DNA of 46,337 nucleotides from Sporolactobacillus sp. THM19-2 (GCF_004153195.1 NZ_SEMC01000019.1:1-46337), one strand, 5' to 3'. Positions 36,444 through 46,171 are shown, counted from the stretch's first letter. Notes: generated from the letters alone by a model not told the origin. Translations and numbers: made by a program.

Positions 36444-36472
36444 ATAATAATCAATTCCCACCCTTTTTGCAA
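36444..36472 (-). promoter_or_regulatory. groESL promoter
   Basis: On the minus strand TTGCAA (36472-36467), 17-nt spacer, TATTAT (36449-36444), directly upstream of CIRCE. Confidence 0.85.
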
Positions 36473-36606
36473 GTTTTTCCTTAAAAATTTATCGCACCCG
36501 ATGCACCGCTTCAGGAAGGGCTTCAAGGGCTTCCGTCCGTTCATTGCCGGCCGGAGATTGTGTCAATCAGGCGCCATCAGCAGATTGTTCTCTGATGTAT
36601 GCTAAA

Positions 36607-36742
36607 ATAAAGTGAAACGCCAACCAGTGAGGGGTCCCTTTGAACCCATCGAGCTGCTGCGGGCTGTGATTCTCCACCCGGGCCGGTTCGTTTACCCTCA
36701 TAACTTTAAGATGGGAGGCTCACTGCCCGTTCATGCGGGATA
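36607..36742 (+). repeat. Block-conserved dispersed repeat, copy 2
   Basis: Blocks ATAAAGTGAAACGCCAACCA + GTGAGGGG, GAACCCATCGAGCTGCTGC + CACCCGGGC, and CACTGCCCGTTCATGCGG + GATA match copy 1 (25160-25321) in order. Copy 2 has an extra roughly 34-nt segment between blocks 2 and 3. It lies between groES and the CAAX-protease gene. Confidence 0.8.
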
Positions 36743-36801
36743 CATATTACCGTTTCTGACGTGCTTTTTTCATTCTAACAGAGATATGAGGTGTCCGGGA
36801 T

Positions 36802-37482
36802 TTGCTGAAACGCTATATTATGATTGTGGTTATTTATTTACTATGCTTTATCTCCCCTTTTATACCAGGTTTCATGTGGCTTGCCGGCCGGTTCCCGACG
36901 ATTCAGCAGGGATATGGAACGGTTTATACCGGCGTCTTTCTGATCACACTGGCGGTTGTTCTGCTGCTGCTGCTTCCTGAGCGGCACATGCGTTCAGATA
37001 AAAAAGCTTCTCCGCTGATCTCGGTCGTCTGGGCGGTACTCGGCGTCTTCGCTCTCTACCTGATTCAGGTTCTGTCTGTGTTGATCAATTATGCCGCATT
37101 TGGACAGATTCCGAAATCGGAACATACGCAGGACATTATTTCTCTGGCCCGTATGTCCCCGATCTTTATTTTAACGGTCAGTATCGTCGGCCCGCTGCTG
37201 GAAGAAATTGTTTTCCGTAAGATCTTCTATGGCAGCCTGCGCAGAAAAACAGGTGTGATCCTGGCGGCAATTATCAGTTCCCTCGTTTTCGCATTGATGC
37301 ATGGTGATATCCGCAATCTGATCATCTATTTCAATATCGGACTTTTCCTCTGCTTTACCTATCAGATGACGAATCGGATCGTGGTCAATATGTTCATGCA
37401 TGCCGCCATGAATGCTGCAGCTGTGCTGATCAGCCTGAATGCTCCGGCCATATCAGGCCTGGCTCTCTCCTTCTTCCGCTGA
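36802..37482 (+). CDS. CPBP-family intramembrane metalloprotease (CAAX protease-like)
   Basis: This 226-residue membrane protein has about seven hydrophobic segments. The Abi/CPBP catalytic motifs are all present: GPLLEEIVFRKIFYGSLRR (Glu-Glu and Arg), SSLVFALMHGD (His) and NMFMHAAMNAAAVL (His/Asn). Such proteases act within the membrane, and bacterial substrates are mostly unknown. The start is TTG 36802 with GAGGTG upstream; the ATG at 36820 has no site. The gene lies beside groES as ydiL does in Bacillus subtilis, so it may be that orthologue. Confidence 0.88.
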   Translation: MLKRYIMIVVIYLLCFISPFIPGFMWLAGRFPTIQQGYGTVYTGVFLITLAVVLLLLLPERHMRSDKKASPLISVVWAVLGVFALYLIQVLSVLINYAAFGQIPKSEHTQDIISLARMSPIFILTVSIVGPLLEEIVFRKIFYGSLRRKTGVILAAIISSLVFALMHGDIRNLIIYFNIGLFLCFTYQMTNRIVVNMFMHAAMNAAAVLISLNAPAISGLALSFFR

Positions 37483-37521
37483 ACCTGTCCTGTTGACAGG
37501 GGTAGCTTTTCGCCTCATGAC

Positions 37522-37606
37522 GAAGAACAATCTGCCGGCTGACAAATTGCGGGCGCCGCCGGAGGCTTTGTTTTTCTGAAACTTATTCTGGAAAAAAACT
37601 TTATAC
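37522..37606 (+). repeat. GGCGCCGCC / TTTTTCTGAA dispersed repeat, copy 2
   Basis: GAAGAACAATCTGCCGGCTG, then GCGGGCGCCGCCGGAGGC, TTTGTTTTTCTGAAACTTA and an A-rich end with TTTATAC. It aligns over its full length with 32922-33004 and with the complement of 42222-42311. It lies between the convergent CAAX-protease and map genes. Confidence 0.8.
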
Positions 37607-37642
37607 TAAAAAAAGGATTCCACATCCAGCGGAATCCTTTTT
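37605..37642. terminator. Bidirectional terminator between CAAX protease and map
   Basis: AAAAGGATTCC (37611-37621) pairs with GGAATCCTTTT (37631-37641), with A-run before and T-run after, serving both converging genes. Confidence 0.85.
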
Positions 37643-37652
37643 ACAGCCCTGT

Positions 37653-38411
37653 TTATGCTTCATCATCAAGGGTGGTCAGAATTTCCGGACCATCCTTTGT
37701 AATGGCAATCGTATGCTCATATTGTGCGGAAAGTGAACCATCCACCGTCCGTGCTGTCCAGCCATTGTTATCAACTTTCGCCTGCCAGCCTCCGGTATTC
37801 AGCATCGGCTCAATGGTAATCGTCATGCCGTCCCTGAGTCTGAGACCGCGGCCCGCTTTGCCATAATGGGCGACGGCCGGATCCTCGTGCATGGTCGGTC
37901 CGATCCCATGACCCACAAATTCACGGACAACGCTGAGTCCACGCGTCTCCGCATATTCCTGGATCGCATGGCCGATGTCCCCCAGCCGGTTGCCGACGAC
38001 GGATTGCTTTATTCCTTCATAGAGGGCTTCTTTTGTCGTATCCAGCAGGTGCTGCGCTTCATCAGAAATATTTCCAACTGCATAACTCCATGCGGAATCG
38101 GACAGTGCACCGTTCAGGTTTACAACCATATCAATCGTCACAATGTCACCGTTTTTCAGTGGCTTTTTGTTTGGAAAACCATGGCAGATTTCATCATTGA
38201 CCGAGGCGCAGGTTGCATATTTATAGCCCTGAAATCCCTTTTCCTCCGGAGTGGCACCGTTTTTTTTCAGAAAATCATTGACGAATTCTTCGATGTCCCA
38301 GGTGGTGACCCCCGGCCTGATCATCGATCTGATTTTCTGATGCGTCAGTGCAAGTAATCTGCCGGACTTTTTCATCTCGGCTATTTCATTCTTTGATTTT
38401 AACTGAATCAT
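37653..38411 (-). CDS. map: Type I methionine aminopeptidase
   Basis: This 252-residue metalloprotease removes the initiator methionine. The five metal ligands are recognisable: Asp in VTIDMVVNLNG and SDSAWSYAVG, His in REFVGHGIGPTMHEDP, Glu in TITIEPML and in AQYEHTIAIT. Substrate-pocket CASVNDEICHGFPN is also present. ATG 38411 has a modest ribosome site. The sequence looks like the second (YflG/MapB-like) type of Bacillus rather than the one in the ribosomal-protein cluster. Stand-alone, convergent with the CAAX-protease gene. Confidence 0.95.
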   Translation of the reverse strand: MIQLKSKNEIAEMKKSGRLLALTHQKIRSMIRPGVTTWDIEEFVNDFLKKNGATPEEKGFQGYKYATCASVNDEICHGFPNKKPLKNGDIVTIDMVVNLNGALSDSAWSYAVGNISDEAQHLLDTTKEALYEGIKQSVVGNRLGDIGHAIQEYAETRGLSVVREFVGHGIGPTMHEDPAVAHYGKAGRGLRLRDGMTITIEPMLNTGGWQAKVDNNGWTARTVDGSLSAQYEHTIAITKDGPEILTTLDDEA

Positions 38412-38494
38412 CCGTACATTCCACCTTTATCTTTCCCGTGTCTACTTTACCAGAGCATAACACTTTGTATTGTAACACTTTATCGGCGTTAAGA

Positions 38495-39139
38495 TTATTG
38501 AGATTGCTTTTCTTCTATTGCATGATTCAGAAAATAAATCAGCGCCTGGAGCTCTACCGTCATGTCGACATGGCGGACATAAACGTCAGGCGGCAGCTGC
38601 AGGCGGACCGGAGCAAAGTTCAGAAACCCGTGTATACCAGAAGCTATGGCAAGTTCCGCTACTTTCTGCGCCTGGCCGGCCGGAACCGTCAGAATGGCCG
38701 CTGCGATGTCGGTGTTATCGTCCGTCTTCAGTTCATCCAAGGTATGAATCTTTGTTCCGCCGATCTCCTTACCCGCTTTCGAGGGATTGACATCATAAGC
38801 TTTCACAATCCTTGTATTATCATTTTTTTGTAAGTTGTGGTTCAGGAGCGCTGTACCAAGATGACCGACACCAATTAAAATCACTTTCGATAATTCATCC
38901 TGATATAAAGTCTTTCTCAGAAATTCCATCAGATGCCGGGTATTATACCCGTAGCCCTTTCTCCCGAGCGCACCAAAATAAGAAAAATCTTTGCGAATGG
39001 TTGTGGAATCTATCTGCACAATTTTACCAAACTCAGAAGATGAGATGCGTGTTTTTCCATTTGCCACCAGGCGCTGAAGCGACCGGTAGTACACCGGAAG
39101 CCGTTCCGCAGTCGCCTGGGGTACTTTTTGAACTGCCAT
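38495..39139 (-). CDS. rex: Redox-sensing transcriptional repressor Rex
   Basis: This 214-residue NADH/NAD+ sensor has an N-terminal winged helix (ATAERLPVYYRSLQRLVANGKTRISSSEFGKIVQIDSTTIRKDFSYFGALGRKGYGYN) and a C-terminal Rossmann domain (VILIGVGHLGTALLNHN) with the domain-swap helix at the end (VDMTVELQALIYFLNHA). NADH releases it from promoters of fermentation genes, which fits a facultative or lactic-acid life-style. No clear Rex site is seen in its own upstream region. It is divergent from the ABC-F gene as in Bacillus (ydiH/ydiF). Confidence 0.97.
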   Translation of the reverse strand: MAVQKVPQATAERLPVYYRSLQRLVANGKTRISSSEFGKIVQIDSTTIRKDFSYFGALGRKGYGYNTRHLMEFLRKTLYQDELSKVILIGVGHLGTALLNHNLQKNDNTRIVKAYDVNPSKAGKEIGGTKIHTLDELKTDDNTDIAAAILTVPAGQAQKVAELAIASGIHGFLNFAPVRLQLPPDVYVRHVDMTVELQALIYFLNHAIEEKQSQ

Positions 39140-39348
39140 GACTTTCCTTCCTCCCCGCTCTATATCGATCCACCTGTATCTCTTTAATTATATTCATTTA
39201 TGAAAGCGGATCATTCTTTTTTACTATACATCAATACGAAACATATTTGTTCCTCTTTTCACAACCGATATTCCCGGTTGCCTGATAAAACGGGAATAGG
39301 ATACAATGATGAGTGTGAATGCTTATTGCGTACCTGAGGTGATCATGA

Positions 39349-41310
39349 TTGATACTCCTGCAGACAAATGGGATCAGCAAGTCTTTTGCTGCTGAACTTA
39401 TTTTATCTGATATTAATATAGAAGTGAAATATGGTGAACGTGTTGCGCTTGTCGGAAGAAACGGTGCCGGAAAATCGACACTTCTGAAAATCATTGCCGG
39501 TGTGATGCGTGCGGACAGCGGCGAAGTCATTATGCCGAAAGACCGCACGATGGGCTATCTGCCGCAGAACGCGACATTAAACTCGACACGGGGCATCTTT
39601 GACGAACTGCAGACCGTATTTGAGCCGCTCATTGAAATCGAGAAAAAAATGCAGCAGATGGAGAAACAGATGAGCGACCCCTCCCGGTTTACCGATGACA
39701 AAGCGTACAACCAGCTGCTCAAATCCTATGACACGCTTCAGGCAGAATACAAGGCAAAAGGCGGATATACGTATCAGGCTGAGATCCGCAGTGTACTGAA
39801 CGGACTGAATTTTGCCGATTTCCCTGATGACACACCGGTCAACAACCTGTCCGGGGGCCAGAAAACTCAGCTGGCGCTGGGTAAGCTGCTCCTTCTCAAA
39901 CCGGACCTTCTGATTCTGGATGAACCGACAAATCACCTGGATATCGAAACGCTGAACTGGCTTGAAAACTACCTTCAGCGCTATCCGGGCAGTATCCTCG
40001 TCGTCTCCCATGATCAGTATTTTATGGATAAAATTGCGACGAAAGTCTATGAAGTGGTGCATCATACCGTTCATAAATATGATGGCAATTATACCCGCTA
40101 TCTGGAACTGAGGGCGGCGGAATACGAAAATGCGATGAAGCGCTACGATAAACAGCAGAAAGAAATCGAACGGCTGAACGACTTTGTCCGGAAGAATATT
40201 GTCCGGGCGTCGACGACCCGGCGCGCACAGAGCCGCCGTAAACAGCTGGAAAAAATGGACATCATGGATAAACCACGCGGAGATGAAAAGTCGGCTGCTT
40301 TTTCTTTTGACATTGAAAAACAGAGTGGAAACGACGTCCTGTCTGTTTCAGACCTGTCCGTCGGCTACTCCGCGGATTCCCCGATTGTCTCCGGCCTCCA
40401 TTTTCGCATCACGCGGGGAGAACGGGTGGCACTTGTCGGGCCAAACGGGATCGGCAAATCAACGATCTTAAAGTCTATTGCCGGAGGATCTACCCTGATT
40501 TCGGGTCACGTCCAGCTCGGCAGCCAGGTTACTATCGGTTATTATGATCAGGAACAGACAAGTCTGATCCCGGAAAAGACGGTTCTGAATGAACTCTGGG
40601 ATGATTATCCGCTGAAACCGGAGAACGAGATCCGAAATGTCCTCGGCGGATTTCTCTTCTCGGGTGATGACGTCAAAAAATTAGTCGCTCAGCTCAGTGG
40701 CGGAGAAAAAGCAAGGCTTCTTCTGGCCAAACTGATGATGCGCCATGACAACCTTCTGATTCTGGATGAACCGACCAACCATCTGGATCTGGACAGCAAA
40801 GAAGTTCTTGAGGCGGCACTGATGGATTATCCCGGGACTATCCTTTTTGTTTCGCATGACCGGTATTTTATCAATCATCTTGCGACCCGTACTCTTGAAC
40901 TGTCCAGAGAGGGGATCACCGAGTATCTTGGAAATTATGATTATTACGTAGACAAAAAGGAGGAGCAGCGGGAAATTGAAGAACTTGATGCACAGGATGG
41001 ACAGAGCGCTCCTGCAAAATCCGAGAAAGCTCCTGCTTCGTCAGGGAAACAGCATTTTCTGAAGGATAAAGAGAAGAAAAAGAAACGGAGACAGCTGCTG
41101 CGTACCATTGAACAGACCGAAAAAGAAATCAGCGGTCTTGAAGCCGATATTGACAAGGGCGAAAAATCGCTCCTGTCGCCTGCCGTTTTCAACGACACAA
41201 AGAAGGCAAAGGAAGTGCAATCGCAAATTGATCAGAACAATGCACAAATCGAAACGCTGATGGAGAGATGGGAGTCAGATCAGCAGGAGCTTGAGAACCT
41301 TGGCGAATAG
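39349..41310 (+). CDS. ABC-F family ATPase (YdiF type)
   Basis: This soluble protein of 653 residues has two ABC cassettes and no membrane domain, as in ribosome-associated ABC-F factors. Cassette 1: Walker [12 protein letters not shown], signature [32 protein letters not shown]. Cassette 2: [39 protein letters not shown] charged linker and C-terminal coiled coil (about 555-650, [24 protein letters not shown] ...) follow. Start TTG 39349 is 7 nt after GAGGTG; the ATG at 39345 is out of frame. An inverted repeat TATTCCCG/CGGGAATA (39269-39298) lies in the leader. It probably relieves stalled ribosomes, as known for relatives; antibiotic resistance is possible but not indicated. Confidence 0.93.
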   Translation: MILLQTNGISKSFAAELILSDINIEVKYGERVALVGRNGAGKSTLLKIIAGVMRADSGEVIMPKDRTMGYLPQNATLNSTRGIFDELQTVFEPLIEIEKKMQQMEKQMSDPSRFTDDKAYNQLLKSYDTLQAEYKAKGGYTYQAEIRSVLNGLNFADFPDDTPVNNLSGGQKTQLALGKLLLLKPDLLILDEPTNHLDIETLNWLENYLQRYPGSILVVSHDQYFMDKIATKVYEVVHHTVHKYDGNYTRYLELRAAEYENAMKRYDKQQKEIERLNDFVRKNIVRASTTRRAQSRRKQLEKMDIMDKPRGDEKSAAFSFDIEKQSGNDVLSVSDLSVGYSADSPIVSGLHFRITRGERVALVGPNGIGKSTILKSIAGGSTLISGHVQLGSQVTIGYYDQEQTSLIPEKTVLNELWDDYPLKPENEIRNVLGGFLFSGDDVKKLVAQLSGGEKARLLLAKLMMRHDNLLILDEPTNHLDLDSKEVLEAALMDYPGTILFVSHDRYFINHLATRTLELSREGITEYLGNYDYYVDKKEEQREIEELDAQDGQSAPAKSEKAPASSGKQHFLKDKEKKKKRRQLLRTIEQTEKEISGLEADIDKGEKSLLSPAVFNDTKKAKEVQSQIDQNNAQIETLMERWESDQQELENLGE

Positions 41311-41366
41311 GCCGGGAATCACTAGTCACGAAAAAAGGAACGGGGATGAACAAGGAGGTCCTGAAC

Positions 41367-42176
41367 ATGTTTCACCAGCTCGCATCATTAAATCCAATAC
41401 TGCTTGCACTTATTGCAGGTCTGTTTACATGGGGCTGCACAGCACTGGGCGCCTCGCTCGTCTTTTTCTTTAAAAATCTGAACACAAAAATGGCTAATGT
41501 AATGCTTGGATTTGCTGCCGGGGTGATGATTGCGGCCAGTTTCTGGTCTCTGCTCTCACCGGCTATTGAATTGAGTTCCGGTCTTGGCAAACTTTCATTC
41601 ATTCCCGCACTCGTCGGTTTCTTACTTGGCGGAGTCTTCCTGCGCCTCGTTGACCGGCTGATCCCTCATCTGCATTTCGGCTTTCCGGAAGTTGAAAAAG
41701 AAGGGCCGAAAACAAAGCTGCGGAAAATCATTCTGCTCGTTCTTTCCATTACCATTCATAATATTCCGGAAGGTGCCGCTGTCGGCGTCGCCTTCGGAGC
41801 TGTTGTTACCGGAAATACTGAATCGCTCATCGCCGCCCTGGTTCTGGCCTTCGGTATCGGGATCCAGAATTTTCCTGAGGGTGCCGCTGTTTCCATACCT
41901 CTTCGCGGCGAAGGCCTTTCACGAGGCAAAAGTTTCTGGTACGGCCAGCTGTCTGCCGTTGTCGAGCCCATCTTCGCCGTCATCGGTGCGTTCCTTGTCG
42001 TCGTTGTATCGCCGGTTTTACCCTATGCTCTGGCTTTTGCTGCCGGCGCGATGATCTTCGTCGTCATTGAGGAACTGATTCCCGAATCCCAGCGGGAAGG
42101 ATCTACAGATCTGGCTACAGCAGCAACCATGATCGGATTTGCTATCATGATGACGCTCGATGTGGCACTCGGCTGA
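41367..42176 (+). CDS. ZIP-family metal transporter
   Basis: This 269-residue membrane protein of the ZIP (ZupT-like) family imports zinc or other divalent metals. The eight-helix plan includes helix 4 with [18 protein letters not shown] and helix 5 with [17 protein letters not shown], the metal-binding His/Asn/Glu motifs. A short histidine-containing loop ([16 protein letters not shown]) lies between helices 3 and 4. The start is taken as ATG 41367, 8 nt after AAGGAGG; the in-frame ATG at 41346 would contain that site inside the gene. It follows the ABC-F gene by 56 nt and may share its transcript. Confidence 0.92.
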   Translation: MFHQLASLNPILLALIAGLFTWGCTALGASLVFFFKNLNTKMANVMLGFAAGVMIAASFWSLLSPAIELSSGLGKLSFIPALVGFLLGGVFLRLVDRLIPHLHFGFPEVEKEGPKTKLRKIILLVLSITIHNIPEGAAVGVAFGAVVTGNTESLIAALVLAFGIGIQNFPEGAAVSIPLRGEGLSRGKSFWYGQLSAVVEPIFAVIGAFLVVVVSPVLPYALAFAAGAMIFVVIEELIPESQREGSTDLATAATMIGFAIMMTLDVALG

Positions 42177-42185
42177 TCCGATTTT

Positions 42186-42219
42186 AAAAAGGCGATGGAC
42201 TTGATGCCCATCACCCTTT
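42186..42219 (+). terminator. Possible terminator after the ZIP gene
   Basis: AAAAAGGCGATGG (42186-42198) pairs imperfectly with CCATCACCCTTT (42208-42219), one mismatch and weak flanking T. It could serve both converging genes. Confidence 0.4.
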
Positions 42220-42221
42220 AG

Positions 42222-42311
42222 AAGGTATAAAACTTTTGAGAAAAAAAAGGTTCAGAAAAACGAAGCCCGCGGGCGGCGTCTGCCATTTACCCCGCCGGCC
42301 GGTTTTTCTTC
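42222..42311 (-). repeat. GGCGCCGCC / TTTTTCTGAA dispersed repeat, copy 3 (inverted)
   Basis: Read on the minus strand it starts GAAGAAAAACCGGCCGGC, then GACGCCGCCCGCGGGC, TTCGTTTTTCTGAACC, a T-run and AAAGTTTTATACC. It is the reverse complement of the arrangement in copies 1 and 2, and lies just beyond the tsaD stop. Confidence 0.8.
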
Positions 42312-42355
42312 AGTATCAGGTCTGCCTGAAGCCATGGAGCAAAAGGCCGAAAGAA

Positions 42356-43381
42356 TCAAAAATCTTCGATCCGCAGATTTGCGCTTCCATTTAAGGACAG
42401 GTCCGCCCTTGTCCCCTTGAGATAGCCAATGGTTCCGGCCGCCGCAATCATTGCCGCATTGTCTGTGCATAATTTAAGCGGAGGAATCGACAGAGGAATA
42501 CCGCGCGTCCGGGCGGTTTTTTCCATTTCGCTTCTGATTCTGCTGTTCGCCGAAACACCTCCGGCAACAAGGATCTGCACGGCACCAAATCTTTCTGCAG
42601 CCCACATTGTTTTTTTCGTCAGGACTTCGGAAACACTTTCCTGGAAACTTGCCGCCACATTTGCCCGGTCAATATTCCGGCCTCGCTGCCGCTCATTGTG
42701 AATATAATTGATCACCGAAGATTTCAGCCCGCTGAAGCTGAAATCAAGCGACCCTTCTTCAAGCCACGCTCTTGGGAAAGGAATCACCGCTTTTCCCTCC
42801 CTTGCCAGCCGGTCGATTTCCGGTCCGCCGGGATAAGGGAGCCCCAGCGTACGTGCTACCTTGTCAAAAGCTTCACCTGCAGCGTCGTCTCGGGTTGTAC
42901 CAACGACCTGATACGAGCCATGTTCCTTCATATAAACAAGCTCCGTATGGCCTCCGGAGACAACCAGCGCAATCAGCGGGAACCTGAGCTCATGAACGAA
43001 CCGATTGGCGTAGATGTGTCCGGTGATGTGATGAACGGGAACAAGCGGCAGATGATGGGCAAAGCAGAGCGCCTTGGCTCCATTTACGCCAACCAGCAGT
43101 GCGCCGATCAGACCCGGCCCCTGCGTCACGGCCACAGCATCTAGATCCTTCCATGTCACACCCGACCGGTTCATCGCCTCTTCGCAGACCACCGTAATCT
43201 GATCAACGTGATGGCGGGAAGCCACTTCAGGCACCACCCCGCCAAATCTTCTTTGAATATCTATCTGTGAAGCAACGGCATTAGAACGAATGATCGTTCC
43301 ATTTTCAACAACTGCCGCCGCCGTTTCATCACAACTCGTTTCAATACCAAGAATCATTGTTTTCTGATCGATTTTTATCAT
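42356..43381 (-). CDS. tsaD: tRNA N6-threonylcarbamoyladenosine transferase TsaD
   Basis: This 341-residue ASKHA-fold enzyme transfers threonylcarbamoyl from TC-AMP to A37 of ANN-reading tRNAs, with TsaB and TsaE. Motifs: [25 protein letters not shown], the metal-binding [47 protein letters not shown] and [13 protein letters not shown]. Start ATG 43381 overlaps the rimI stop (TAATG) and follows GGGTGA. The complete tsaE-tsaB-rimI-tsaD set runs on one strand with overlaps, so co-translation is likely. Confidence 0.97.
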   Translation of the reverse strand: MIKIDQKTMILGIETSCDETAAAVVENGTIIRSNAVASQIDIQRRFGGVVPEVASRHHVDQITVVCEEAMNRSGVTWKDLDAVAVTQGPGLIGALLVGVNGAKALCFAHHLPLVPVHHITGHIYANRFVHELRFPLIALVVSGGHTELVYMKEHGSYQVVGTTRDDAAGEAFDKVARTLGLPYPGGPEIDRLAREGKAVIPFPRAWLEEGSLDFSFSGLKSSVINYIHNERQRGRNIDRANVAASFQESVSEVLTKKTMWAAERFGAVQILVAGGVSANSRIRSEMEKTARTRGIPLSIPPLKLCTDNAAMIAAAGTIGYLKGTRADLSLNGSANLRIEDF

Positions 43382-43836
43382 TATAAATTCACCCACATAA
43401 CCAGAGCATCTTCACCGTTATTGGAATAATATTTTTCACGGATTCCTCCGTGACGAAAGCCGAGTTTCCTGTACAGATTCTGCGCGATGAAGTTACCCGC
43501 GCGCACTTCCAGACTCATTGTTCTGCAACGCCGGGAGCGTGCCAGCATCATGACTGTACGAAGAAGGGTCTCTCCCGTTTTTCGCCCTCTGTACCCGGCA
43601 AGGACAGCCAGATTCGTGATATGAGCTTCATCGACAATCAGCCAGACCCCGCAATAACCGATAAGCTTACCTGCAACATCTGCCACATAATAGAAAGCAA
43701 AGTGATTATGCTTCAGTTCGTTCTCAAACGCCTGCCTTGACCACGGCACGTCGAATGCACTGTGTTCCACCAGCATAACCTGCTCAATATCAGCAAAGGT
43801 CATGGGCCGGATCGTTATGGATTGCTGCTGCATCAT
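43381..43836 (-). CDS. rimI: Ribosomal-protein-alanine N-acetyltransferase RimI
   Basis: This 151-residue GNAT acetyltransferase acetylates the N-terminus of ribosomal protein bS18 in known cases. GNAT motifs: [22 protein letters not shown], acetyl-CoA loop [20 protein letters not shown] (in place of the canonical Q/RxxGxG/A), [40 protein letters not shown]. The start is taken as ATG 43836, with GGAGTG upstream; GTG 43845 would overlap the tsaB stop. Its place between tsaB and tsaD is the usual Bacillus order. Confidence 0.93.
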   Translation of the reverse strand: MMQQQSITIRPMTFADIEQVMLVEHSAFDVPWSRQAFENELKHNHFAFYYVADVAGKLIGYCGVWLIVDEAHITNLAVLAGYRGRKTGETLLRTVMMLARSRRCRTMSLEVRAGNFIAQNLYRKLGFRHGGIREKYYSNNGEDALVMWVNL

Positions 43837-43841
43837 CTGCT

Positions 43842-44534
43842 TCACTCCTGACGCTGGCGTTTCAGCCAGTTTGCCTCGGCCTCAGCCAGGCGAAGATAGG
43901 TGGGCAGAAAGTGATGAATGTCTGACTCCGGCTCTTTTTCTATGCCCAGGCGTGCCAGTTCCCCGGCCCTCGGCACCCGTTCTGCCGGGCTCCCGGTGTG
44001 AGCCTGCGGGAAGCCCTTAAGCCGCTCCTGCCACTTACTCAGATCATTGCTTAAGAAAAGAATCGGTCTGGCAGTCTTTTCCAGTTCTGCCAGCCAATCC
44101 TCCATAAGCAGCAGCCGATCAGACATCACCGGTTCCATATGACCGTTTCTGTTCTGATACAGTCCGGCAAAAACCTGGCCGCGACGCGCATCAAAGAACG
44201 GAGCAACAAGGCCATTAAAATACCGCCCGTTCTGAGCGACGACCTCAAGGCTGGATACACCGGCAAGCTCTTTCTTCAGCGTCCAGGCGAGCATTTTGGC
44301 AATGGTAATGCCGATACGCAGCCCGGTATAGGAGCCCGGTCCCTTTGCGACAACAATCCGGTCGAGATCTTCCGGCCCTATACCGACATCTTCCAGCAGT
44401 CTGGAAATAGCCGGCATCAGCCGTTCCGAATGATTTTTTTTACTGTTCGTCATGAGTTCACCCAGAACTTTATCTTCTGTTGCAACCGCAACACCCATGA
44501 CCAGGTTAGATGAATCAATGGCCAGTACATGCAT
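43842..44534 (-). CDS. tsaB: t6A-modification protein TsaB
   Basis: This 230-residue ASKHA-fold scaffold forms a heterodimer with TsaD. Features: MHVLAIDSSNLVMGVAVA, KKNHSERLMPAISRLLEDVG, VVAKGPGSYTGLRIGITIAKMLAW (the most conserved stretch) and APFFDARRGQVFAGLY. The C-terminal third is variable as in relatives. Its start overlaps tsaE by 20 nt, indicating coupling. Confidence 0.95.
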   Translation of the reverse strand: MHVLAIDSSNLVMGVAVATEDKVLGELMTNSKKNHSERLMPAISRLLEDVGIGPEDLDRIVVAKGPGSYTGLRIGITIAKMLAWTLKKELAGVSSLEVVAQNGRYFNGLVAPFFDARRGQVFAGLYQNRNGHMEPVMSDRLLLMEDWLAELEKTARPILFLSNDLSKWQERLKGFPQAHTGSPAERVPRAGELARLGIEKEPESDIHHFLPTYLRLAEAEANWLKRQRQE

Positions 44535-44982
44535 CGTGCATTATCTCCCTGTATAAGGTTTCCGATCTTGCGCCATGAGCAGAAAGCATCAGTGATCTTT
44601 CAGTCTGACCTGTTCTGGCAATCGCAACAGACAGATAATCCCCGGGAAGCCAGGAAGGAATATTCTCAGCCCATTCAATCACCGTTACACCACCCTGATC
44701 ATAATAATCTTCAAGCCCGATATCCTCATCATCACTGATCCGATAGACATCCATATGAAAAAGGGGCAGTCGCCCGCTTCTGTATTCCTTTACTACGGTA
44801 AACGTCGGGCTGCTGACCATTTCTTTAATGCCCAGGCCCCTGGCCAGACCCTTGGTAAAAACGGTTTTCCCCGTACCAAGTTCCCCGGACAGCGTCAGAA
44901 CATCATTTGCTGTCAGATGTTCCGCCATTTTTTCCGCAAAGTTCATTGTCTCTTCTCTTGAATGGACGATCCACTGTTTCAT
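44515..44982 (-). CDS. tsaE: t6A-modification ATPase TsaE
   Basis: This 155-residue P-loop ATPase drives the TsaBD complex. Motifs: LSGELGTGKTVFTKGLARGLGI (Walker A), VSSPTFTVVKEY, PLFHMDVYRI and VTVIEWAENI. The start is taken as ATG 44982, with AAGGTGGGAG just before; a GTG at 44991 is possible. First gene of the tsaE-tsaB-rimI-tsaD run. A perfect 8-bp inverted repeat CAGGCGGG/CCCGCCTG (45004-45025) lies just upstream, without a T-run. Confidence 0.95.
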   Translation of the reverse strand: MKQWIVHSREETMNFAEKMAEHLTANDVLTLSGELGTGKTVFTKGLARGLGIKEMVSSPTFTVVKEYRSGRLPLFHMDVYRISDDEDIGLEDYYDQGGVTVIEWAENIPSWLPGDYLSVAIARTGQTERSLMLSAHGARSETLYREIMHDACTGH

Positions 44983-45111
44983 GGCTCCCACCTTCTCATT
45001 ATCCAGGCGGGTTCACTCCCGCCTGACATATGGTTAGTGTACCATAACTGACTTTTTTTCGCTCCCGGGTTCGCCTCGTGGATCGTGCCCGGGTGTTTCA
45101 TCTCATTGCCG

Positions 45112-45789
45112 CGGCTGAAATATGGCGTACACCGGCTGATATATCCGGGAGTCCCGCTGAATTATTCGGGGTATCGGCTGATAACCAGTGGTAGCTGGCT
45201 GAATTCCTGGCCCCGGCTGAAATATGGCGTAATCCGGCTGATATATCCGGGAGTCCCGCTGAATTATCCGGGGTATCGGCTGATAACCAGTGGCAATTGG
45301 CTGAATTCTCGGCCCCGGCTGAAATATGGCGTACACTGGCTGATATATCCGAGAGTCCCGCTGAATTATCCGGGGTACCGGCTGATAACCGGTGGCAGCT
45401 GGCTGAATTCCATTTTCCCGGCTGATATATGGCGTAATCCGGCTGATATATCCCGGAGTCCCGCTGAATTATCCGGGGTATCGGCTGATAACCGGTGGCA
45501 GCTGGCTGAATTCCTGGCCCCGGCTGAAATATGGCGTAATCCGGCTGATATATCCGGGAGTCCCGCTGAATTATCCGGGGCATCGGCTGATAACCGGTGG
45601 CAGCTGGCTGAATTCCATTCCCCCGGCTGAAATATGGCATAATCCGGCTGATATATCCCGGAGTCCCGCTGAATTATCCGGGGCATCGGCTGATAACCGG
45701 TGGCAATTGGCTGAATTCCATTTCCCCGGCTGAAATAAGGCGTACACTGGCTGATATATCCGGGAGTCCCGCTGAATTATTTGGGATTG
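45112..45789 (+). repeat. Nested tandem array: 6.6 copies of a 102/103-bp unit made of five 21-bp subunits
   Basis: Unit starts are 45112, 45214, 45316, 45419, 45521, 45624 and 45727 (last unit partial). Each unit holds five subunits beginning CGGCTGAAATATGGCGTA, CGGCTGATATATCCGGGAG, CCGCTGAATTATCCGGGG, CGGCTGATAACCGGTGGC and TGGCTGAATTCC; the first four are 21 bp and the fifth 18 or 19 bp. Subunits share YSGCTGAWWWW. The 18/19-bp variation shifts reading frames between units, so the long open frames on both strands are not a conserved protein. No ribosome site precedes them. Confidence 0.95.
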
Positions 45790-45920
45790 ATATGCATTTG
45801 GATCAATCATACAATTTTTATGCACGTCAAGACGACTTTATCGATACAACTTTCGGCGTTCGTGTTTGATTGCATAGTTGATGCTAGCGTGTGACGAAAA
45901 TGATGGATCTGTCTGGAAGA

Positions 45921-45983
45921 GATTTATCGGTCAACATTCAGGATTTATCGGTCTATTTTCAGAACTTATCAGCCAGATCGCCG
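45921..45983 (-). repeat. Three diverged 21-bp repeats related to the array, opposite orientation
   Basis: Consecutive 21-bp units begin GATTTATCGGTCAACATTC (45921), GATTTATCGGTCTATTTTC (45942) and AACTTATCAGCCAGATCGC (45963). The core GATWTATCRGYC equals the reverse complement of the array subunit core GGCTGATATATC. They lie 130 nt from the array. The rest of 45790-46171 shows no gene. Confidence 0.7.
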
Positions 45984-46171
45984 GCTTCAATCAAAATCAC
46001 CGTTCGATCCTGCTGCGTCACATCATCTTTCAGGAAAGCACTTTTTCATCCGGCGAATAACTTAAATCTAATTGTAAAGCACTTTATTCACATGTCACAC
46101 ATGATTCCTGTCACGGGAAATCCCGGGACGATCAGAAGCGTTATCAGATGAAGAATCAGGATCACCGACGA

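Noticed and set aside
45004-45025. CAGGCGGG/CCCGCCTG as a terminator upstream of tsaE
   Set aside because: There is no T-run on either side. It may be a binding site, but nothing else supports it.
45085-45686. Long open frames on both strands through the tandem array (up to about 180 codons)
   Set aside because: They arise because 21-bp subunits lack stops in some frames. The 18/19-bp subunit shifts the frame between units, both strands are open at once, and there is no ribosome site.
45112-45789. CRISPR array
   Set aside because: The repeats are directly adjacent, with no unique spacers of constant length between identical repeats, and no cas genes are in the window.
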